The notes under the pieces were generated by a model. It saw nothing but the letters and a program-made list of their open reading frames with translations, ran no database searches and was not told the DNA's origin. Positions 27,247 through 36,076 of a stretch of 64,000 nucleotides of DNA are shown here, piece after piece. The DNA comes from DAOUEO01 sp963763495 (GTDB lineage Bacteria; Chloroflexota; Dehalococcoidia; DSTF01; JALHUB01). The translations under genes and the position numbers were made by a program. Position 1 is the first letter of the stretch. Every line of letters begins with the position of its first letter. The DNA lies in assembly GCA_963763495.1 (NCBI GenBank), contig CAVXOY010000009.1, positions 23,946 to 87,945 of the forward strand. The letters are read 5' to 3'.

Positions 27247-28186
27247 TTACTCTGACGGGTCTGGTTCGCCGGCATCTCCGGCGGTTGGCTGAGCGCCGGG
27301 CCGCAGGTGGTCGGCGGGCGGCGCAGGGTTGGCGATGCCTCCCATGAGGTTCCAGGGCACCATTTGTATGAGCTCGTCCAACTCCCAGCGCGTGGGTTTG
27401 AAGATCGTACGCATGGGGATAGGGGGTTGAGCCAGGCATACGGTGCCGCCGAAGACGTAGAATACCTGGCCGTTGATACCGGCGGCGCTGTCGCTGGCGA
27501 GGTAGGCGACCGCGGGCGCGATGCCCTCAGGCTCGGGGATGTTGAAGCCTATCTTGGCTGCCTGGTCGGCCATGCCGACGGTGAGCCTGGTAGCGGCCAT
27601 AGGGGCTATGGCGTTGCAGGTCACGCCGTAGCCCGCCAATTCGCGCGCGACGACGCGGGTGAAGCCGGCGATGGCTGACTTGGCAGCGCCGTAGTTGGCC
27701 TGGCCGGCGTTCCCGATAAGGCCGGAGGAGGAGCTGGTGTTGATGATCCGTCCTGACCCCTGGCGGCGCATCCAGACCGCTGCCGCCTTCGTGCAGGCGA
27801 AGGTGCCCTTGAGGTGGACGGCGATGACGGCGTCCCAATCCTCTTCGGCCATGTTGACGATAAGGCGGTCGCGGAGGATGCCGGCGTTGTTGACAAGTAT
27901 GTCGATGCGGCCCCAGGCGTCGAGCGCTGTCTTGACGATACTCTCGCCGCCCTCCATGCTGGCGACGGAGTCGAAGTTGGCGACCGCCTCGCCGCCTTGG
28001 TTGCGGATCTCCTCGTACTACCTGGGCGGCCGGGGCATTGTCGTGGCCGGTCCCGGTGGGATCGACTCCCGGGTCGTTGACGACGACGCGGGCGCCGAGC
28101 TCTGCCAGGTGCAGGGCGACGACGCGACCAATCCCCCGCCCAGCACCGGTAACTACCGCTGCTTTGCCTTCTAGAGCTTTAGACAA
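27247..28186 (-). CDS. SDR-family 3-hydroxyacyl-CoA dehydrogenase, one frameshift
   Basis: This is the active-looking paralog of the preceding SDR, about 312 aa. The N-terminus has AVVTGAGRGIGRVVALHLAE, followed by NNAGILRDRLIVNM, a complete INTSSSSGLIG and the catalytic YGAAK. The C-terminal extension (FGGTVCLAQPPIP, then a WELDELIQMVPWNL segment) matches the linker between the dehydrogenase and hydratase parts of multifunctional enzyme 2. Near 28015 the frame shifts by one within GTAGTACGAGGAG. Joining gives AAQVV followed by EEIRNQGGEAVANFDSV. The likely reaction is NAD-linked oxidation of a 3-hydroxyacyl-CoA. Confidence 0.85.
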
Positions 28187-28241
28187 GGAAGAACTCTCCC
28201 CTTGTTGAGAATCGGGACGGTGCCGGCAGACCCCGCCGGCC

Positions 28242-28682
28242 TTAACGCGATGGCAGGACTACCGTAGCCTTGCCCGGGGACGTCTTCTCGCCGCCGTCCT
28301 TCTCGGTCCAGATGTCCAGCTCGACGAGGTTGAGGCCGCCCTCTTGCGTCTTGTTGGTGACGACGCCGCGACAGGTGATGTTCTCGTTGGGCACATCCAT
28401 GCCGCGGTACTGGCAGCCGTACTTCTTGATCCAACCCTTGTCGCCGGCCCAGTCGTGGAGCATCTGCCCGAGGAAGGCATGCTTGAGGGCGCCGTGGACG
28501 ATGATCCCGGGAAGGGTCCCGAGAGCCAGGGCGAAGTCCTTGTCGTAGTGGATCTGGTAGAAGTCGCCGGAGCCGGCGGCCCACATGACCAGTTGCTGCG
28601 TGCTGCAGTTCTTTGCCAGCTTCGGGATCTCGTCGCCGACGTTGACGTCTTCGTAGTAAACCTGCTCAGCCATCTCTGCCAC
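28242..28682 (-). CDS. MaoC-type (R)-specific enoyl-CoA hydratase half
   Basis: This 146-aa hot-dog protein carries the hydratase-2 catalytic pattern in AAGSGDFYQIHYDKDFA, with Asp and His five residues apart, and GIIVHGALKHAFLGQML. It corresponds to the catalytic half of a two-hot-dog MaoC protein. The adjoining upstream gene supplies the other, non-catalytic half. Three bases separate the two genes, so they are probably made together as a heteromer. The expected step is reversible hydration of a trans-2-enoyl-CoA. Confidence 0.87.
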   Translation of the reverse strand: MAEMAEQVYYEDVNVGDEIPKLAKNCSTQQLVMWAAGSGDFYQIHYDKDFALALGTLPGIIVHGALKHAFLGQMLHDWAGDKGWIKKYGCQYRGMDVPNENITCRGVVTNKTQEGGLNLVELDIWTEKDGGEKTSPGKATVVLPSR

Positions 28683-28685
28683 CTC

Positions 28686-29174
28686 CTAGTACATGATGGC
28701 GGTGCCGCGCTGGGTAGCGACGAGCTTGCCGTTCTGGTTTGTGTAGTTGGTTTCGGTGACGACGAACAGCATCTGGCCGAGGGCGCCCGCTCTTTCGCGG
28801 ACTTCAGCAAGCTTGCCGACGCCCTTGAGGATGTCGCCGGCGCAGATGTCCTCGCCATAGAACTCGAACTCTGTGCCACCGTTGAGGACGCCTCTGAACT
28901 GCGCCTTGATCGCCGGCATTCGCGTCACGGAGGACCCGATGATGCCGGTTGGCTGGAGCGGCGTGTGGATGGCGTGCCCGACAAAGCCGGGCGGGCAGAT
29001 GATGCTGCGGTGCCCCTTGCTCTTGGCGTACTCCTCATCGTAAAAGACGAGGTCGGTGTGCCCGACGGCGCGGGCGAACATGCGGATTGCGGTCTTGTCC
29101 ACCTCGATAATTAGCGGGTCGCCTTCCTTGCCGATAAGCGTTCGCAACTCGTCTGCGAGAGAGCTTTCAGTCAT
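28686..29174 (-). CDS. MaoC-like dehydratase N-terminal half (FAS1-type)
   Basis: This 162-aa protein is the MaoC_dehydrat_N type of hot-dog, with IEVDKTAIRMFARAVGHTDLVFYDEEYAK and CPPGFVGHAIHTP. Its central GGTEFEFYGEDICAGDIL is typical. It lacks the Asp-x4-His pair, as expected for the partner half that shapes the acyl pocket. It is the first gene of the minus-strand run of two hydratase halves followed by two SDRs. Confidence 0.87.
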   Translation of the reverse strand: MTESSLADELRTLIGKEGDPLIIEVDKTAIRMFARAVGHTDLVFYDEEYAKSKGHRSIICPPGFVGHAIHTPLQPTGIIGSSVTRMPAIKAQFRGVLNGGTEFEFYGEDICAGDILKGVGKLAEVRERAGALGQMLFVVTETNYTNQNGKLVATQRGTAIMY

Positions 29175-29309
29175 CGCTCCCTACCTCCTTCCTGGGTACT
29201 ACTCAACTAGGCGACTTGGTTATGGCGAAGATGACGATACTTTAACTTCAACCTCCGATTAGTGTCAAACCGGCGCCGGGCGAAAGGGCCGTCGCTTCCG
29301 GCTACGTTA

Positions 29310-29957
29310 TCAGGAGGTGGCCGGCCGCAGGTCAACGGCCTGAAATCGCCCCGCTTTGAGTTCAGCGATGAGGTCGCCGACGTTGCCTATTTCGCGTTCG
29401 AAGCGGGTGGCGCAGCGGCCGATATGGTTGGGGTTGTGGGCGTCGCCGCCGCCGGTACCGGGCAACCGCAGGAGTTCACAGAGCATCTCGGAGAAGCGGT
29501 TCTGCTGGGGGTTGCCCCGGCCGTGGAGTTTCTCGAGCGCTATGCAGTGCTGATAGGCGGGGTTGGTGGTCGCTCGCTCCAGCGCCTGCTCGAAGTCCTT
29601 GGCCTCGAGGTGGTGCCAGCGCATGTAGCGCCGGTAGGGGTGAGCGGCGATCATGGCGCCTTCTGCCGCTTCGACCATCGCTGCAAGCTGCTTGATGCGG
29701 TGCATCCCGAATTCGAACTTGTCGAGGCCGTAGACGAGGATATGGCCGTCTTCGGTGTTGACCTCGATGCCGGGGAGGACGAGGAAGTTGTGCCGTTTCG
29801 CCAGGGCCTGCACATCGACGGTCTTCCAGAAGTAGTCATGCTCTGTGAGGCAAACGCCGTCGAGGCCGGCAGCCTTTGATAGTTGCACGAGTTCGTCCGG
29901 GGTAAGGTCGGAGTCCCAGGAGATCGGTCTTGTGTGGGCGTGTAAGTCGATGAGCAT
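29310..29957 (-). CDS. PHP-domain metal-dependent hydrolase
   Basis: The PHP fold is clear from LIDLHAHTRP at the start, GVCLTEHDYFW, LPGIEVNTEDGHILVYG, IAAHPYRRYM and GGDAHNPNHIGRCAT near the C-terminus. These give the metal-binding His and Asp set. Family members include histidinol phosphatase, polymerase-associated phosphoesterases and 3',5'-nucleotide phosphatases. This is the stand-alone short type (about 215 aa). I start at MLIDLHAHT; an ATG five codons earlier and one at 30005 are also in frame, and none has a clear ribosome site. The substrate is unknown. Confidence 0.85.
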   Translation of the reverse strand: MLIDLHAHTRPISWDSDLTPDELVQLSKAAGLDGVCLTEHDYFWKTVDVQALAKRHNFLVLPGIEVNTEDGHILVYGLDKFEFGMHRIKQLAAMVEAAEGAMIAAHPYRRYMRWHHLEAKDFEQALERATTNPAYQHCIALEKLHGRGNPQQNRFSEMLCELLRLPGTGGGDAHNPNHIGRCATRFEREIGNVGDLIAELKAGRFQAVDLRPATS

Positions 29958-30035
29958 GAGACAGAGTTCCATTCCAGTATGGTGGCTGGGGGAAATCTGT
30001 GTCAACGAGGGGGTCTTTCCGCGGGCGCATCCAGT

Positions 30036-30173
30036 CTACCGCCGCAAGGAATAGGTGCCGGGGAAGCGAGTGATTAGGGTTTCTCCCGATTCAGGTGGAT
30101 ATGGCCGCTGATCCAGAATGGTCGCAGGTGGTAGCTCCGGTGTCTCTTCCCCCGTGGGGACGGGCAGGGACAT
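30036..30173 (-). CDS. Possible 45-aa small protein
   Basis: A short frame between dut and the PHP gene reads MSLPVPTGEETPELPPATILDQ and ends with ITRFPGTYSLRR. It is Pro/Glu-rich and looks more protein-like than the other frames here, but it lacks a clear ribosome site and any recognised family. Confidence 0.25.
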   Translation of the reverse strand: MSLPVPTGEETPELPPATILDQRPYPPESGETLITRFPGTYSLRR

Positions 30174-30276
30174 CACAGACCGCCGCCGAGGAAAGTTGTC
30201 CGTCCTGGGGGTCTGGTGGCGGGCCGAGGACGCACAACTTCGGGAACATCCGGTTGACCGGTGTCGGTCAGTCGGT

Positions 30277-30750
30277 TCAGACTTGGTTAGGGGTGTTGAT
30301 GACGTGGCTGTGGCCGGTGGAGCCGTGGCCACCACTCCCGCGGGTCGTAGGAGTGAGTTCAGATACCTCAGTCAAGGGAAGTTCGGCGAGCCGCACCAGC
30401 ACGAGCTGGGCTATGCGGTCGCCGTCGTTTATCCGGTACTCCTCCTGATCTCCGAACAGGTACATCGTGACCAGCACCTCCCCTCGGTAATCACTGTCGA
30501 TCGTACCGAAGGTAACACCGACGCCCTTTGCTGAGAGGCCGGAGCGCGGTCGCACCTGAGCGTCGAATCCCTGAGGGAATTCGATGGCGATGCCTGTGCC
30601 GACGCGGATAGGCTGCCGGCCAAGCACGACGTAGCCCGGTTCGTCGATGCAGGCGAAGATGTCCAGCCCAGAGGAGCCTTCTGTGGCTCGTTCCGGCAGG
30701 CGGGCGCCGGGACGCAGTCGTTTCACCTTAAGAGAGTCGTTGTAGTCCAC
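30277..30750 (-). CDS. dut: Deoxyuridine 5'-triphosphate nucleotidohydrolase
   Basis: Dut hydrolyses dUTP to dUMP, keeping uracil out of DNA and feeding thymidylate synthesis (thyX is also in this window). The trimeric dUTPase motifs appear in order: SSGLDIFACID, VRPRSGLSAKGVGV, GTIDSDYRGEV, DRIAQLVLVRL and the C-terminal TRGSGGHGSTGHSH arm. In the last motif the usual Phe that stacks on uracil is His. The 157-aa length is normal, with a slightly long tail after the arm. Confidence 0.94.
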   Translation of the reverse strand: MDYNDSLKVKRLRPGARLPERATEGSSGLDIFACIDEPGYVVLGRQPIRVGTGIAIEFPQGFDAQVRPRSGLSAKGVGVTFGTIDSDYRGEVLVTMYLFGDQEEYRINDGDRIAQLVLVRLAELPLTEVSELTPTTRGSGGHGSTGHSHVINTPNQV

Positions 30751-30850
30751 TGCTCAACTCCGCGATTGTTGTCATCGGGGAGTATAAGCGGGGGCTTGAC
30801 TTGCGGACAAGGGCGATAAGGCGGCGGAGAATTCCCGATTGGCTTTTCTA

Positions 30851-30878
30851 TTGTCACAAATGACGCTTGTGCTACAAT
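30851..30878 (+). promoter_or_regulatory. Promoter of the acyl-CoA dehydrogenase gene
   Basis: TTGTCA (30851-30856) and TACAAT (30873-30878) with a 16-base spacer make a strong housekeeping-type promoter, 48 bases before the ATG. Confidence 0.7.
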
Positions 30879-30926
30879 TGCCCAATCAGAGGTTCGTAGA
30901 GTCGCATACACTGGCGGGAGGTTAAC

Positions 30927-32105
30927 ATGGTCGACTTTGGACTGAACGAAGAAGAGAGAATGGTCCAGCAACTGGCGCACGAGTTTGCCCTCAAGGAGAT
31001 ACGGCCTCGTGCTCAATACTATGACGAGCACGAAGAGGTTCCCCGCGACATCATGCTGAAGGCTAATAACCTGGGCCTGTCGGCGGGCATGTTCGGCGGT
31101 GGGGATTCCGTTCTGACGTCTGCCGTCATCACCGAGGAACTGGCATGGGGTGACGGCGGTGTTGCCATTTCCATCTCCTCCAGCGGCCTCGCACTCGCCG
31201 CTATCGTAGCCATGGGCACTGAGGAGCAGAAGAAGTATTGGGTGCCCAAGTGCATGAGTACTGAGACTGAACTGCGCCTGGGCGCCTTCGGCCTTACCGA
31301 ACCGGAGGCAGGCTCGGACGTCGTCGCGATGTCCACTACGGCCGTACGTGATGGCGACGACTACATCCTAAACGGCACTAAGCGGTTCATCACCAACGGC
31401 GGCATCGCCGACGTTACCGTCGTCTTTGCCACAGAGGACAAGAGCAAGCGATGGGGCGGTCTCTGCGCCTTCGCGATTGAGAAGGATACACCCGGTCTGT
31501 CCCAGGGCACGGTCTGGAAGAAGATGGGCATTCGTGCCTCTCACACTGCCGACGTTATCTTGGAGGACTGTCGTGTGCCTGCCGCCAACCGCCTCGGCCC
31601 CGAGCCGGGAGCACCGGCGGGTGCTGGTGGTGGCGGAGGCGGCGCCATTGGTGCGCTGGGCGCTCTCGACCGTACGCGTCCCATGATCGGTTGCTTTGCC
31701 CTCGGTGTCGGCCGCGCCGCATACGAGTACGCCCTCGACTACGCCAAGGAGAGGGTACAGTTCGGCCACCCCATCATGACCAAGCAGGGGATCGCCTTCA
31801 AGCTGGCCGACATGGCGATCGAGCTTGACGCCGCCCGACTCTTGATCTGGCGCGCCAACTGGATGTCCCATTCCGGCATTCCATTCCTGCGCGGTGAGGG
31901 AAGCATGGCCAAGTGCTTCCCGTCCGACGCGGCCATGCGGGCAACCGTCGAGGCTGTGCAGGTCTTGGGCGGCTATGGTTACGTCAGCGAGTTCCCGGTG
32001 GAGAAGTGGATGCGCGACGCGAAGATCTTCCAGATCTTTGAGGGGACGAACGAGATCCAGAAGGTGGTCATCGCGCGCGCCATCTCCGGTGGCATGAAGG
32101 TTTAG
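30927..32105 (+). CDS. Acyl-CoA dehydrogenase
   Basis: This 392-aa flavoenzyme oxidises acyl-CoA to 2-enoyl-CoA. Typical pieces are GLNEEERMVQQLAHEFA, LGAFGLTEPEAGSDV, YILNGTKRFITNGG, DRTRPMIGCFALGVGRAAYEYA and the catalytic Glu in IFEGTNEIQKVV. It has its own promoter and an AGGAGGT-like site near the ATG (GGGAGGT). Just before DRTRP the usual short helix is replaced by a Pro/Gly-rich run (PGAPAGAGGGGGGAIGALGA) at about residues 228-247. No electron-transfer flavoprotein genes are adjacent. Chain-length preference cannot be told. Confidence 0.94.
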   Translation: MVDFGLNEEERMVQQLAHEFALKEIRPRAQYYDEHEEVPRDIMLKANNLGLSAGMFGGGDSVLTSAVITEELAWGDGGVAISISSSGLALAAIVAMGTEEQKKYWVPKCMSTETELRLGAFGLTEPEAGSDVVAMSTTAVRDGDDYILNGTKRFITNGGIADVTVVFATEDKSKRWGGLCAFAIEKDTPGLSQGTVWKKMGIRASHTADVILEDCRVPAANRLGPEPGAPAGAGGGGGGAIGALGALDRTRPMIGCFALGVGRAAYEYALDYAKERVQFGHPIMTKQGIAFKLADMAIELDAARLLIWRANWMSHSGIPFLRGEGSMAKCFPSDAAMRATVEAVQVLGGYGYVSEFPVEKWMRDAKIFQIFEGTNEIQKVVIARAISGGMKV

Positions 32106-32183
32106 GGCTGCGGCACTTGGTCTGAGCAGAACGAGAGGAAGACAGAGCTGTAGCGGTCCTGTGCGCGAAAGCCTGTAGTGTGT

Positions 32184-32807
32184 CTAATGACGTGGCTGAA
32201 GGTTCGCCTTCAGCCATTGTCTTAGAAGCTCCCGCAACTCTTGGCGGCGCTGCCTTAGGCTGTGCTTTGCTCCCGGCAGAATGACTAGCTCCTTGGGCTC
32301 TCCCGCCCGTGAGTAGACATAACGCGAACAGTCGGGCGGTAGGCGTCTGTCCAGCTCCCCGTGTACGAGGAGGAGCGGCCGCGGGGAGACCTGCGGTGCA
32401 AGGCCGGTCCCTGCTGTCTGCGTGCTGAGGGTCACCACGGCGCTCACATCGGGTGATAGCGCTGCTGCTGTTATCACAACAGCGCCCCCAAAGGAATGAC
32501 CGACCAGCCCGATCCTTCCGGCGCCTTCGCGTCTGAGGAAATCGACTCCCGCCAGCACGTCGTGGGTCCCCTCTTCGACGATGCCGGGCACGTCGCGGCG
32601 GCGGAAGTCCAGTCGCAGTGATCCGATACCGTCTTCGATGAGGTCTTCGGCCAGGGTAGCGTAGATGGCATTGGCCGGGCCATCGAAGCCGCCGTCTGTG
32701 CCACCGACCCAGATGACGGCTCCGCCTCGGGGCGCGCCGCGATGATATACGCAGGCGATGGGGCCCCGCTCAGTTCGAATGTATATCTGTTCGCCGCTAC
32801 CCCGCAT
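32184..32807 (-). CDS. Alpha/beta hydrolase (dienelactone hydrolase-like)
   Basis: The nucleophile elbow is GLVGHSFGGAVVI (G-H-S-F-G). The acid is probably the Asp in VHGELDRRLPPD, and the His is in PGAKHSLRQRR, completing a triad. The open frame extends upstream to 33038, but the part before MRGSGEQIYIRTERG is Arg/Pro-rich and unlike protein, so I start at 32807 (about 207 aa). Such small hydrolases act on esters or lactones. There is no operon partner, since the downstream acyl-CoA dehydrogenase converges on it. Confidence 0.82.
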   Translation of the reverse strand: MRGSGEQIYIRTERGPIACVYHRGAPRGGAVIWVGGTDGGFDGPANAIYATLAEDLIEDGIGSLRLDFRRRDVPGIVEEGTHDVLAGVDFLRREGAGRIGLVGHSFGGAVVITAAALSPDVSAVVTLSTQTAGTGLAPQVSPRPLLLVHGELDRRLPPDCSRYVYSRAGEPKELVILPGAKHSLRQRRQELRELLRQWLKANLQPRH

Positions 32808-32951
32808 CACAGCTCGTTCCTCCGCGAAGCTGCGAGCGCTTGCTCTAGGCGTTCGCTTCGGCCAATTATAGTTGCTGCCGATGTCGCGTCTCAACTGGTG
32901 ATTCGGGGGAGGTCGCACGTAGGAGGTGTGGCGTCGACTTGCGAAGAGGCA

Positions 32952-32957
32952 TATAAT
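32952..32957 (+). promoter_or_regulatory. -10 box of the NYN gene
   Basis: A perfect TATAAT lies 33 bases before the NYN ATG. No convincing -35 box is spaced correctly. Confidence 0.45.
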
Positions 32958-32990
32958 GCGTGAAAAGTATTCGTAGTTAGGGGTTAAAGC

Positions 32991-33521
32991 ATGACAGACC
33001 GGGTCATGGTCTACATCGATGGGAGTAACGTCTACCACTCACTGAAGTCGATCTTCGGCTACACGAACCTGGACTTCGAGGCCTTCTGTAAGAAGCTGGC
33101 CCGCCGTCGCCAACTGGTGCGGGTCTACTACTACAACGCTCCTGTCGATCACACGAAGGAGCCGGAACGGTACAAGGACCAGCAGACCTTCTTCAACCGG
33201 ATGCGGCGCATACCTTACGTCGAGGTCCGGTTGGGACGGCTGGTCTACCGGAACTGGCCCACCGAGCGTGCGTATGAGAAGGGCATTGACGTCAAGATAG
33301 CGACGGACATGGCGGTGCAGGCGTTCCACAACCTTTACGATGTGGCGGTGCTGGTCAGTGGTGACAACGACTTCGCCGATGCGCTTCAGGCGGTGAAGGA
33401 CACGGGGCGGCATGTAGAGGTCGCGCTGTTCGGCGATACATGGTCATCGCAGCATCTGCGTGACGTCGCCGACAAGGCGATAAGGATCGACAAGAAGTTC
33501 TTGGTAGGCTGCTGGAAATAA
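32991..33521 (+). CDS. NYN-domain (LabA/DUF88) putative ribonuclease
   Basis: This 176-aa protein is a NYN domain of the PIN-like superfamily. The acidic metal site is made by VMVYIDGSNVYHSL at the start, KGIDVKIATDMAVQA in the middle and VLVSGDNDFADALQAV further on. Members act as small RNA-cleaving enzymes or as adaptors. It is monocistronic, with three hairpins in the 170 bases that follow. The RNA target is unknown. Confidence 0.88.
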   Translation: MTDRVMVYIDGSNVYHSLKSIFGYTNLDFEAFCKKLARRRQLVRVYYYNAPVDHTKEPERYKDQQTFFNRMRRIPYVEVRLGRLVYRNWPTERAYEKGIDVKIATDMAVQAFHNLYDVAVLVSGDNDFADALQAVKDTGRHVEVALFGDTWSSQHLRDVADKAIRIDKKFLVGCWK

Positions 33522-33525
33522 AAGC

Positions 33526-33587
33526 CAACGGGTTGCGAAAAGCAACCCGTTGAGGCTCATCACCTGGGATTGCTGGGCATTCCCAGG
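33526..33587 (+). other. Two adjacent hairpins after the NYN gene
   Basis: CAACGGGTTGC (33526-33536) pairs perfectly with GCAACCCGTTG (33542-33552) around GAAAA. A second, CCTGGGA (33563-33569) with TCCCAGG (33581-33587), follows. Neither has a T-run after it. They may stabilise the message end or act as RNA elements. Confidence 0.5.
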
Positions 33588-33628
33588 GGGTTCAGCAGCG
33601 CTAATTATAACAGCCGATGGTTACATGT

Positions 33629-33664
33629 CAACCTCTCAGAGCGGTAAATGAGAGGTTGTTTTGA
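33629..33664 (+). terminator. Terminator or attenuator before nfo
   Basis: CAACCTCTC (33629-33637) pairs with GAGAGGTTG (33650-33658) across a 12-base loop, followed by TTTTG. It stands only 28 bases before the nfo ATG, so it either ends the NYN message or lies in the nfo leader. Confidence 0.65.
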
Positions 33665-33691
33665 ATTATCCTGTTTGGGGAGGGGGTTAGG

Positions 33692-34547
33692 ATGAGGCTG
33701 GGCGCTCACGTCTCCACTCAGGGCGGCCTGGATAAGGCGATCGAGCGGGCCCAGGCGATGGGCGCTGAGACAATACAGATATTCGGCGCTGCGCCTCAGA
33801 CCTGGCGGCGGCGTGACGCTTCTGCGGAAGAGATCGCCGCTTTCCGCGAGAAGGCGGCAGCGGCCAATGTCGATCCCGTCTTTCTTCACGCCGTCTACCT
33901 CATCAACCTCGCTGCTAGTGATCCTGTCAATCTCGAACGGGGCGTGGCTTCGCTTGTCGCCGACCTTGAGCTGTGCGCCCAGATCGGCGCCAAGGGAAGC
34001 ATCGTGCATATCGGCAGCCACCGAGGCGCGGGGCTAGACGCTGTGTTCCCGCAGGTGGTCGCGGCGATCCGCAGGGTCTTGGACAGCACGCCCCAAGAGA
34101 CGTGGCTCGTCCTCGAGAACAGTGCGGGCATGGGGGGAAGCATCGGCGCTAAGTTCAGCGAGCTGGGCGCGGTGATGCGGGATATCGGCAACAGACGGAT
34201 CAAGGTGTGCCTCGACACGCAGCACGCTTTCGCGATGGGCTACGACGTCGCGACCGCGGACGGTCTCCAGGCGGCGCTGGACGAGTTCGAGCGTGAGATC
34301 GGACTGGATAGGCTTGTCGCCGTTCACGCCAACGACTCGAAGGTGCCGCTGGCAGGGGGGAGAGACCGCCACGAGAACATCGGCGAGGGCGCGATCGGTC
34401 GAGAGGGCTTCCGGGTGATAATGTCTCACCCTGTCTTCCGTGACTTGCCCTTCCTTCTGGAGATCCCCGGCTTCGACAACCATGGGCCCCGACAAGAAGA
34501 ATCTAGACATCCTCAAGGAGATACGCGAGGAAGCGCTCGCGGGCTAG
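33692..34547 (+). CDS. nfo: Endonuclease IV (AP endonuclease), C-terminal frameshift
   Basis: Nfo cuts DNA at abasic sites during base-excision repair. The zinc-site motifs are present: LGAHVSTQGG, FLHAVYLINLA, GSIVHIGSH, LVLENSAGMGGSIG, VCLDTQHAFAMGYD, VHANDSKVPLAGGRDRHENIGEG and FLLEIPGFD. After HGP the frame goes astray. Dropping one C from the CCCC run at about 34488 gives DKKNLDILKEIREEALAG and a stop at 34547. The corrected length is about 284 aa. Its stop overlaps that of the convergent oxidoreductase gene by four bases. Confidence 0.93.
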
Positions 34548-36076
34548 AGGCCGGCGAGGATTGTTCCCGCGACTGCCTGCCCGCCGACCATCGTCCCAGC
34601 GATGCCGTGCCCGAAAACGGTGCCGGCGCCGGCCAGATAAAGCCCCTTGATCTCGGTGGCGAAGGGAAAGCGGGCTTCCCCCATCTGGTCGGGCGTGTAC
34701 TCAAGGCCGTAGCTCGTTCCGCCGGTGGATAGGGTGAACCGCTCCTGCGTCAGGGGGGTCGCCGACTCCTGCCAGACGACATCGCGAATGAACCCCGGCA
34801 TGAGCCGCTCCACCTGGTGCAGCATACGCTCCTCCATCTGCCGCTTCGGCGCCACATAGGCGGGTGCATGGCGATAGCGCTGGCCCGACGCCGGGCCCTC
34901 GTCCATTCCCCACGTTTGGGGATCAGCAGGGGCGACGCTCATCAGTTGCAGGTTGGTGTAGCCTGAGGGCGCGATGTTGCGGCTCTCGGGGTCTTTGCGG
35001 GAGGCGATGGAGATGAAGACGGCCGGCTCGTCGGGGAGCCTGCCGGCGTAGCAGTCGGCGTACTGCTCCTCGATGTCATAGGCGGTGGCCAGCATGTAGT
35101 TTGTGTTGGGGATGCCCAGTTCCAGGGGGTCGCGCTTCATCGCTAGGTAGATCACGAACAGGGGGAGCGCCATACGGGTGCCTTCTGCCTTTTCTACCAG
35201 ACCTTTGCTCAGGTGCTCGCGTCCCACCATTTCGAGGAGGGTGCGCTTGGCGTCGGCGTTGGAGATGATGGTCTGGGCGCGCAGGACTTCGCCGCTGGCA
35301 AGCTCGACACCGCAGGCCGCGCCATTCTCGACAAGTATCTTGCGAACGCGCGACCGGAGGCGGACCTCGCCGCCGTTCTTTTCGATAACGCCCACCAACG
35401 CGTCGACGAGAGCTCTTCCACCACCGCGGATGAAGTAACCACCCGAGCTGATGTAGTGCTCCTGAAGGCCGGCGTGCAGCGACGCCGCCACCCGCGAAGG
35501 AGGGCAGGCGTAGGTGCCGGTCAGGCTGGCGAGCACGCAGCGGAGACGCAGGCTGCACTCCAAGGTGGAGAAGACATCCTCCAGCGTGCAGGCGCTGACC
35601 GGCTTGCCCAGCCTTCGTTCCAGATCCAGCGGCTCGGCGGTCGGAGCTCCGCCTGGTGCGGCGGTTAGCCAATGCACGAACTCCAGGTAGCGGTCGATGG
35701 CAGGTGTCTCTTGGGGAAAGGCCTCGTGCAGGCGCCGGCGATAGCGCTCCCAGCCGGCGGGAACGCGGAAGCGAAAGTCGGGGAAGAGGAGGGTGTCGAA
35801 GCCGTCGGGATCCATGGGCAGGAACTCGATCTCCTCGTCGATGCCGAGGTTCTTCAGCAAGGTAGGGAAGAGGCCGCCCTGGTTGCAGCCGCCGATGTAG
35901 TGCAACCCGACATCGAAGTCGAACATCTTCTTACGGCGGAAGGTCTGGGCGTTACCGCCGGGGAGGAAGTGGTGCTCGAGCACCAGAGGCTTCAGTCCGG
36001 CCTGGCTCAGCCGGGCAGCCGCCGAGAGGCCGCCTATGCCGGAGCCGATGATGATGACTTGATGCTCCTGGTTCAT
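34544..36076 (-). CDS. CrtI-like FAD/NAD(P)-dependent oxidoreductase
   Basis: The 510-aa protein belongs to the phytoene desaturase / carotenoid isomerase / retinol saturase-like family. The FAD site GSGIGGLSAAARLS is at the N-terminus, and the C-terminal family signature GLYLAGAGTVFGHGIAGTMVGG closes the fold. Intermediate segments are FLPGGNAQTFRRKK, the YFIRGGGRALVDAL stretch and the GEVLRAQTIISNADAK region. I start at the ATG at 36076 directly before NQEHQVIIIG. No other carotenoid gene is nearby, so a lipid or quinone substrate is equally possible. Confidence 0.87.
   Translation of the reverse strand: MNQEHQVIIIGSGIGGLSAAARLSQAGLKPLVLEHHFLPGGNAQTFRRKKMFDFDVGLHYIGGCNQGGLFPTLLKNLGIDEEIEFLPMDPDGFDTLLFPDFRFRVPAGWERYRRRLHEAFPQETPAIDRYLEFVHWLTAAPGGAPTAEPLDLERRLGKPVSACTLEDVFSTLECSLRLRCVLASLTGTYACPPSRVAASLHAGLQEHYISSGGYFIRGGGRALVDALVGVIEKNGGEVRLRSRVRKILVENGAACGVELASGEVLRAQTIISNADAKRTLLEMVGREHLSKGLVEKAEGTRMALPLFVIYLAMKRDPLELGIPNTNYMLATAYDIEEQYADCYAGRLPDEPAVFISIASRKDPESRNIAPSGYTNLQLMSVAPADPQTWGMDEGPASGQRYRHAPAYVAPKRQMEERMLHQVERLMPGFIRDVVWQESATPLTQERFTLSTGGTSYGLEYTPDQMGEARFPFATEIKGLYLAGAGTVFGHGIAGTMVGGQAVAGTILAGL

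Noticed and set aside
26365..27255. Plus-strand frame of 296 aa opposite the first SDR
   Set aside because: Antisense shadow with biased composition; the SDR on the minus strand is certain.
30180..30240. RNase P RNA, suggested by GAGGAAAG near 30188
   Set aside because: The gap is too short for a full RNA and the matching downstream conserved regions are not visible.
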